Program-made: the position numbers and the translations under genes | Notes under the pieces: generated by a model | Database searches by the model: none | What the model saw: only the letters and a program-made list of their open reading frames with translations | What the model was told of the DNA's origin: nothing | In this document: positions 60,979 to 64,000 of the stretch, piece after piece | Layout of the letters: each line of letters starts with the position of its first letter | How positions within the stretch are numbered: the first letter of the stretch is position 1 | DNA from: Bacillus canaveralius | Lineage (GTDB): Bacteria; Bacillota; Bacilli; Bacillales; Cytobacillaceae | Reading direction: 5' to 3' | Length of the DNA stretch: 64,000 nt | NCBI RefSeq assembly: GCF_002860125.1 | Contig: NZ_PGVA01000041.1 | Span: 1-64,000 of the forward strand

Positions 60979-62607
60979 CTATTCTTGTTCTTTTGCCGAG
61001 AACAATGGCACATAAATTCTAAAGGTCGTGCCTTCCCCTTCTTTGCTTTCTACTTCGATTTTTCCTTTCATTCGTTCAATGATTTGGTAACAGACCATCA
61101 AACCGATTCCTGTTCCTTTTTCCTTCAATGAATAAAAGGCAGTGCCAAGCCTTTTAAGAGCCTCCTCTGACATGCCTATGCCCGTATCACTGATGATAAA
61201 TACGCCATAGTCACCTTCCTCTTTGAGCGTCAGCGTCAGCTTGCCGCCTTCTTTCATTGCTTCGATGCCATTTTTTAAAATGTTGATCAGGACTTGATTT
61301 AATTCACTCTTATTTCCTCTGACCATAATCGGTTCGCTAATATGGATGGCCATGTCAATATTTTTTGACATCATGGCATAAGAATTCATCAAATCGACAA
61401 CTTTACTGGCCAGCTCAGCTCCGTCGACTTGTTCAATCTGCTTCAAATCTGGCTTGGCAAGCGATAAATAATCGTTGATAATCGTCTCAGCCCGGTTCAT
61501 TTCCTCAATCATCAATTTGATGTACATTCGCTCCTCATCGCTCATTGATTCCTTTGCCAAAAAAATCTGCAAAAATCCTTTTACAACGGTCATTGGATTA
61601 CGAATTTCATGTGCAACCGACGCAGCAAGCTGGCCAATCGCATTCATTTTCTCGGCCCGTTGAAGCTCCTGCTGAAATTTTGTCTTTTGAAAAATATTTT
61701 CCATCTCATCCAGTGCAGCCTCCCATTGCATCGGATCCTGCCTTTTAGGGGGCGGACCCAACTGCTGGGAAGTGGCAGACAGCCTGTCAAATAGTATGGA
61801 CAGCTGTCTCGTCATCATGTTAAACCGTTCAGCAAGCTTTTTTAAATCGGAAAACTCTTCAATTTGGAGGCGGACATTAAAATTGCCGCTGCTTACTTCA
61901 TTGATCCCGTAAATGATTTCGTTAATTGGCTCAATAACCTTCTTTAAACCCCAGCTTAAAAGAAAGTAAACGATGATCGTAATAATTAAAAAAGAATAAA
62001 TCAAAATGGCGGTAATCTTTTTTTCATCTGCTCCAACAAAGGAAGCCTCTGCATCGACTCCAAGCAAAGCAATGACATTTCCCCGCTCGTCTTTAATCGG
62101 GGAAAAAGCCGTGATCCATGTCCCATATTGGTCTTTATAAACTCCAGTTGATGACGCCCTGTCTTCGTTAATCACCGTTTTAAACGTTTTTGTAAATTCT
62201 TCGCCGCCTTTATAATAAGACATATTCTCTAACCCTAAATCATTGTAATGCTTGGAGGCTGCCAGTACATAAAAGCTGCTGTTTTCATGAATCTCGGGAT
62301 CCAGGATATAGGCTTCTACGAAAGCGGCATTTCGTTCATTTATTAAGGAAACATTTTTGACGAGGCGGCCTAACGCCGGGTTATCGAGGTCCTGAAACTC
62401 TTTTACAGAAAAAATATCCTCCGTGTTAATCGTCGTGCTCCATAATGACGATAATCCTTCGACCCGCTCCTCTATTTGGTCCTCCAGCAGCTTTGAGTGC
62501 AAAATAAAACTGATTCCGGCAGTTGACACGGCAACAAGGAAGGTAATTAAAAAGGAAAACAGCAACACTTTTCTAAATAGCGGCAGTTTTTTAATTTTCT
62601 GCATCAT
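60979..62607 (-). CDS. Membrane sensor histidine kinase (orphan, sporulation-kinase-like)
   Basis: This 542-residue kinase has a first membrane helix (LLFSFLITFLVAVSTAGISFIL), an extracellular dCACHE/PAS-like part (about 40-190), a second helix (ILIYSFLIITIIVYFLLSWG), a HAMP linker and a coiled link. HisKA has the phosphorylation His in AASVAHEIRNPMTVVKGF, and HATPase_c has ISDTGIGM and GTGIGLMVCYQ. The HEIRNPMTVVKGFLQ H-box is like phosphorelay kinases of Bacillus (KinB/KinD/KinE). No response regulator is next to it, so its partner may be Spo0F. The ATG at 62607 has AAGGA 7 bases upstream. Confidence 0.93.
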   Translation of the reverse strand: MMQKIKKLPLFRKVLLFSFLITFLVAVSTAGISFILHSKLLEDQIEERVEGLSSLWSTTINTEDIFSVKEFQDLDNPALGRLVKNVSLINERNAAFVEAYILDPEIHENSSFYVLAASKHYNDLGLENMSYYKGGEEFTKTFKTVINEDRASSTGVYKDQYGTWITAFSPIKDERGNVIALLGVDAEASFVGADEKKITAILIYSFLIITIIVYFLLSWGLKKVIEPINEIIYGINEVSSGNFNVRLQIEEFSDLKKLAERFNMMTRQLSILFDRLSATSQQLGPPPKRQDPMQWEAALDEMENIFQKTKFQQELQRAEKMNAIGQLAASVAHEIRNPMTVVKGFLQIFLAKESMSDEERMYIKLMIEEMNRAETIINDYLSLAKPDLKQIEQVDGAELASKVVDLMNSYAMMSKNIDMAIHISEPIMVRGNKSELNQVLINILKNGIEAMKEGGKLTLTLKEEGDYGVFIISDTGIGMSEEALKRLGTAFYSLKEKGTGIGLMVCYQIIERMKGKIEVESKEGEGTTFRIYVPLFSAKEQE

Positions 62608-62808
62608 TCTCATATCCTTCAATGTTCGAATATCTTTTTGATGTCATATTCGACGTTTGCTTGAAAAAATCCTTTAAATGCCAGTCACAAATGCCAAAAC
62701 ACTCAAATTTTCCAGATGATGTGAAAATCATCACAAATATATTTATGATTTCATGATAGAATCAATTTAACCATACTCAAAATTATCAATGAAGCGCAGG
62801 TGCCGATA

Positions 62809-63333
62809 ATGAAAAAGAGTTTAATTGGATATTTAATTTTTCTCACCACAGCCTTGATATTAATTGCTGGCTGCTCGTCAGCCACAGTTGAAGAAGATAA
62901 CGCGAAAAGCAGCGACGGCAAAGATTCCCATACCTATCATGCTGAAAATGGAGATTTGCGCGAGTCAACCGCCTCTGCCGAAGAGCTGCCGGTTTTTGTC
63001 CACGACAAACATAAACAAGTGAAAATCGTATATGGAGAAGCTGCAAAGCATAAGGAGCTTCTTGAATGGATTCCTTGCTATTGCGGCTGTGCCGAGTCCG
63101 GAAACCATCAAAACGTCTATGATTGCTTCGTTTATGAAAATCGTGAAAATGGCGAAGTTGTATGGGATGACCATGGTACAAAATGTGGAACGTGCCTCGA
63201 TACCGCAGCCGAAAGTATCCAGCAATATAATGACGGCAAAACCATCAAGCAAATTCGCGATTATATTGACGACAAATACCAGGATAGTTATGGAGAACCG
63301 ACACCGACCGATACGCCAGAAAACGAAGTTTAA
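62809..63333 (+). CDS. PCYCGC-motif lipoprotein
   Basis: This 174-residue lipoprotein has lipobox IAGC near residue 21 and a variable polar linker. The central motif WIPCYCGCAESGNHQNVYDCF, then GTKCGTCLD, belongs to the PCYCGC-motif protein family. Six cysteines, two with His/Asp beside them, suggest metal binding, and copper is often guessed for this family. Function is not established. The ATG at 62809 has AGGTG 6 bases upstream. The frame start at 62800 is a GTG inside that site. Confidence 0.9.
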   Translation: MKKSLIGYLIFLTTALILIAGCSSATVEEDNAKSSDGKDSHTYHAENGDLRESTASAEELPVFVHDKHKQVKIVYGEAAKHKELLEWIPCYCGCAESGNHQNVYDCFVYENRENGEVVWDDHGTKCGTCLDTAAESIQQYNDGKTIKQIRDYIDDKYQDSYGEPTPTDTPENEV

Positions 63334-63339
63334 CAGCGA

Positions 63340-63380
63340 AAAAAGCAACTCCGCCTTATTCCAGCAGAGTTGTTTTTTTC
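63340..63380. terminator. Terminator of the PCYCGC gene
   Basis: CAACTC and GAGTTG pair around 18 bases, followed by TTTTTTTC on the plus strand. It also faces the end of the degV-like gene. Confidence 0.7.
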
Positions 63381-64000
63381 ATTCAATATAATACATGAAC
63401 CCGATCGCGCCCACCCCAGTATGGGTACTGATAATTGGTGTCGTCTCTTCAATGTCAATTTTATTGTAGCCGGTCAACTCATCGATAGCGGCCTTTAATT
63501 TATGTGCCAGTTCACTGCCTTCTGCGTGGACAAGCCCGACACCTTTAATTGTCTTTCCTTTCACATCATCAGCAAACTTCCTGGCAAGATATTTGACTGC
63601 CTGTGAATGGCTTCTCACTTTCGCAACAGGAGTGTAGACACCATGATCGAGGGATGCAATCGGTTTGATATTGAGCAATGAACCGATCATCGCCCTCCCT
63701 TTGCCAATTCGTCCGCCTTTGACAAGATTTTCAAGTGTATCGACGACAACGAATAAGCGTGTTTGCTCGCGGACTTCATTAAGTCTGTCCAATATTTTGT
63801 CGACACTTTTGCCTGCCTGCGCCATTTCAGCTGCCTCGACTACCTGGAAAGCGAGTGCTTTCGAGATAAAGCGCGAATCCACCACTGTAACATTTGCCTC
63901 GGTCATTTGCGCTGCACTCTCGGCTGACTGGACAGTCCCGCTCATCCCGCCGGTCATATGTATCGAGATGATTTGAAAACCCTCTCTTCCCAGCCTGTCA
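63379..64000 (-). CDS. DegV-family fatty-acid-binding protein, 5' end outside the window
   Basis: The frame stays open to the right window edge (reading ..RLGREGFQIISIHMTGGMSGT..), so only the last 206 residues of a roughly 280-residue DegV/FakB protein are seen. Conserved parts are IHMTGGMSGTVQSA, TVVDSRFIS, LENLVKGGRIGKG and ISTHTGVGAIGFMYY. DegV proteins bind a fatty acid and in FakB form present it to the kinase FakA. Start, promoter and partner lie outside the window. Confidence 0.92.
   Translation of the reverse strand, partial: DRLGREGFQIISIHMTGGMSGTVQSAESAAQMTEANVTVVDSRFISKALAFQVVEAAEMAQAGKSVDKILDRLNEVREQTRLFVVVDTLENLVKGGRIGKGRAMIGSLLNIKPIASLDHGVYTPVAKVRSHSQAVKYLARKFADDVKGKTIKGVGLVHAEGSELAHKLKAAIDELTGYNKIDIEETTPIISTHTGVGAIGFMYYIE

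Overview
The window is chromosomal DNA of an endospore-forming member of the Bacillaceae. The evidence is strong Gram-positive Shine-Dalgarno sequences, frequent TTG/GTG starts, intrinsic terminators after most units, many close matches to Bacillus proteins (GlpPFKD, Ku/LigD, YodJ-YodT, YpmQ-YpmS) and sporulation-type genes (YjcZ, CtpB-like, GerT/CotP-like, a sigma-E-like promoter). No rRNA operon, intact tRNA, CRISPR array, phage or complete insertion sequence is visible. The species cannot be fixed from the sequence alone.

Layout. 1-4 kb: small conserved proteins and a YitT membrane protein. 3.8-6.9 kb: a cold-adaptation block (YdjO-type protein, two cold-shock proteins, a CshA-like DEAD-box helicase, a long csp leader). 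7.4-12.3 kb: the complete glycerol regulon glpP-glpF-glpK-glpD, with a cre-overlapped promoter and two leader terminators that fit GlpP antitermination. 12.5-15.4 kb: divergent ku and ligD (non-homologous end joining). 15.4-22.4 kb: dapF, an EAL/HDOD protein, a purine permease, an FMN-riboswitch rib operon that lacks ribD and the GTP cyclohydrolase II domain, and a ResA-like thioredoxin. 22.5-34.7 kb: single-gene units including acetyltransferases, uppP, an amidohydrolase, a MATE pump, an SDR with an altered catalytic residue, a CAP-domain secreted protein and an unusual secreted protein. One acetyltransferase has an elaborate tRNA-like leader.

34.7-49.7 kb resembles the B. subtilis ctpB/yodJ-deoD-yodL-yozD-yodN-yozE-yokU-kamA-yodPQRST area, but it is rearranged. 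It holds a lysine 2,3-aminomutase pathway (KamA, YodP acetyltransferase, YodQ deacylase, YodRS CoA-transferase, YodT aminotransferase). A sigma-54 activator lies inside the set, with an exact -24/-12 promoter before kamA and a sigma-E-like promoter before yodT. This region also carries two copies of a short repeat with terminal inverted repeats, a PadR pseudogene and a structured RNA/gene remnant next to yozD. 50-64 kb: a secreted LVIVD-repeat protein, a flavoprotein, a third copy of the repeat, YjcZ, an SGNH hydrolase, PTS EIIA, msrA-msrB, a DUF4397 protein, ypmQ-ypmR-ypmS, a nucleoside hydrolase, an orphan histidine kinase, a PCYCGC lipoprotein and the 3' part of a DegV-family gene cut by the window edge.

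Most start sites below were chosen from ribosome binding sites and often lie downstream of the longest open frame. Family names with DUF numbers are from memory of the families and were not checked by a search.
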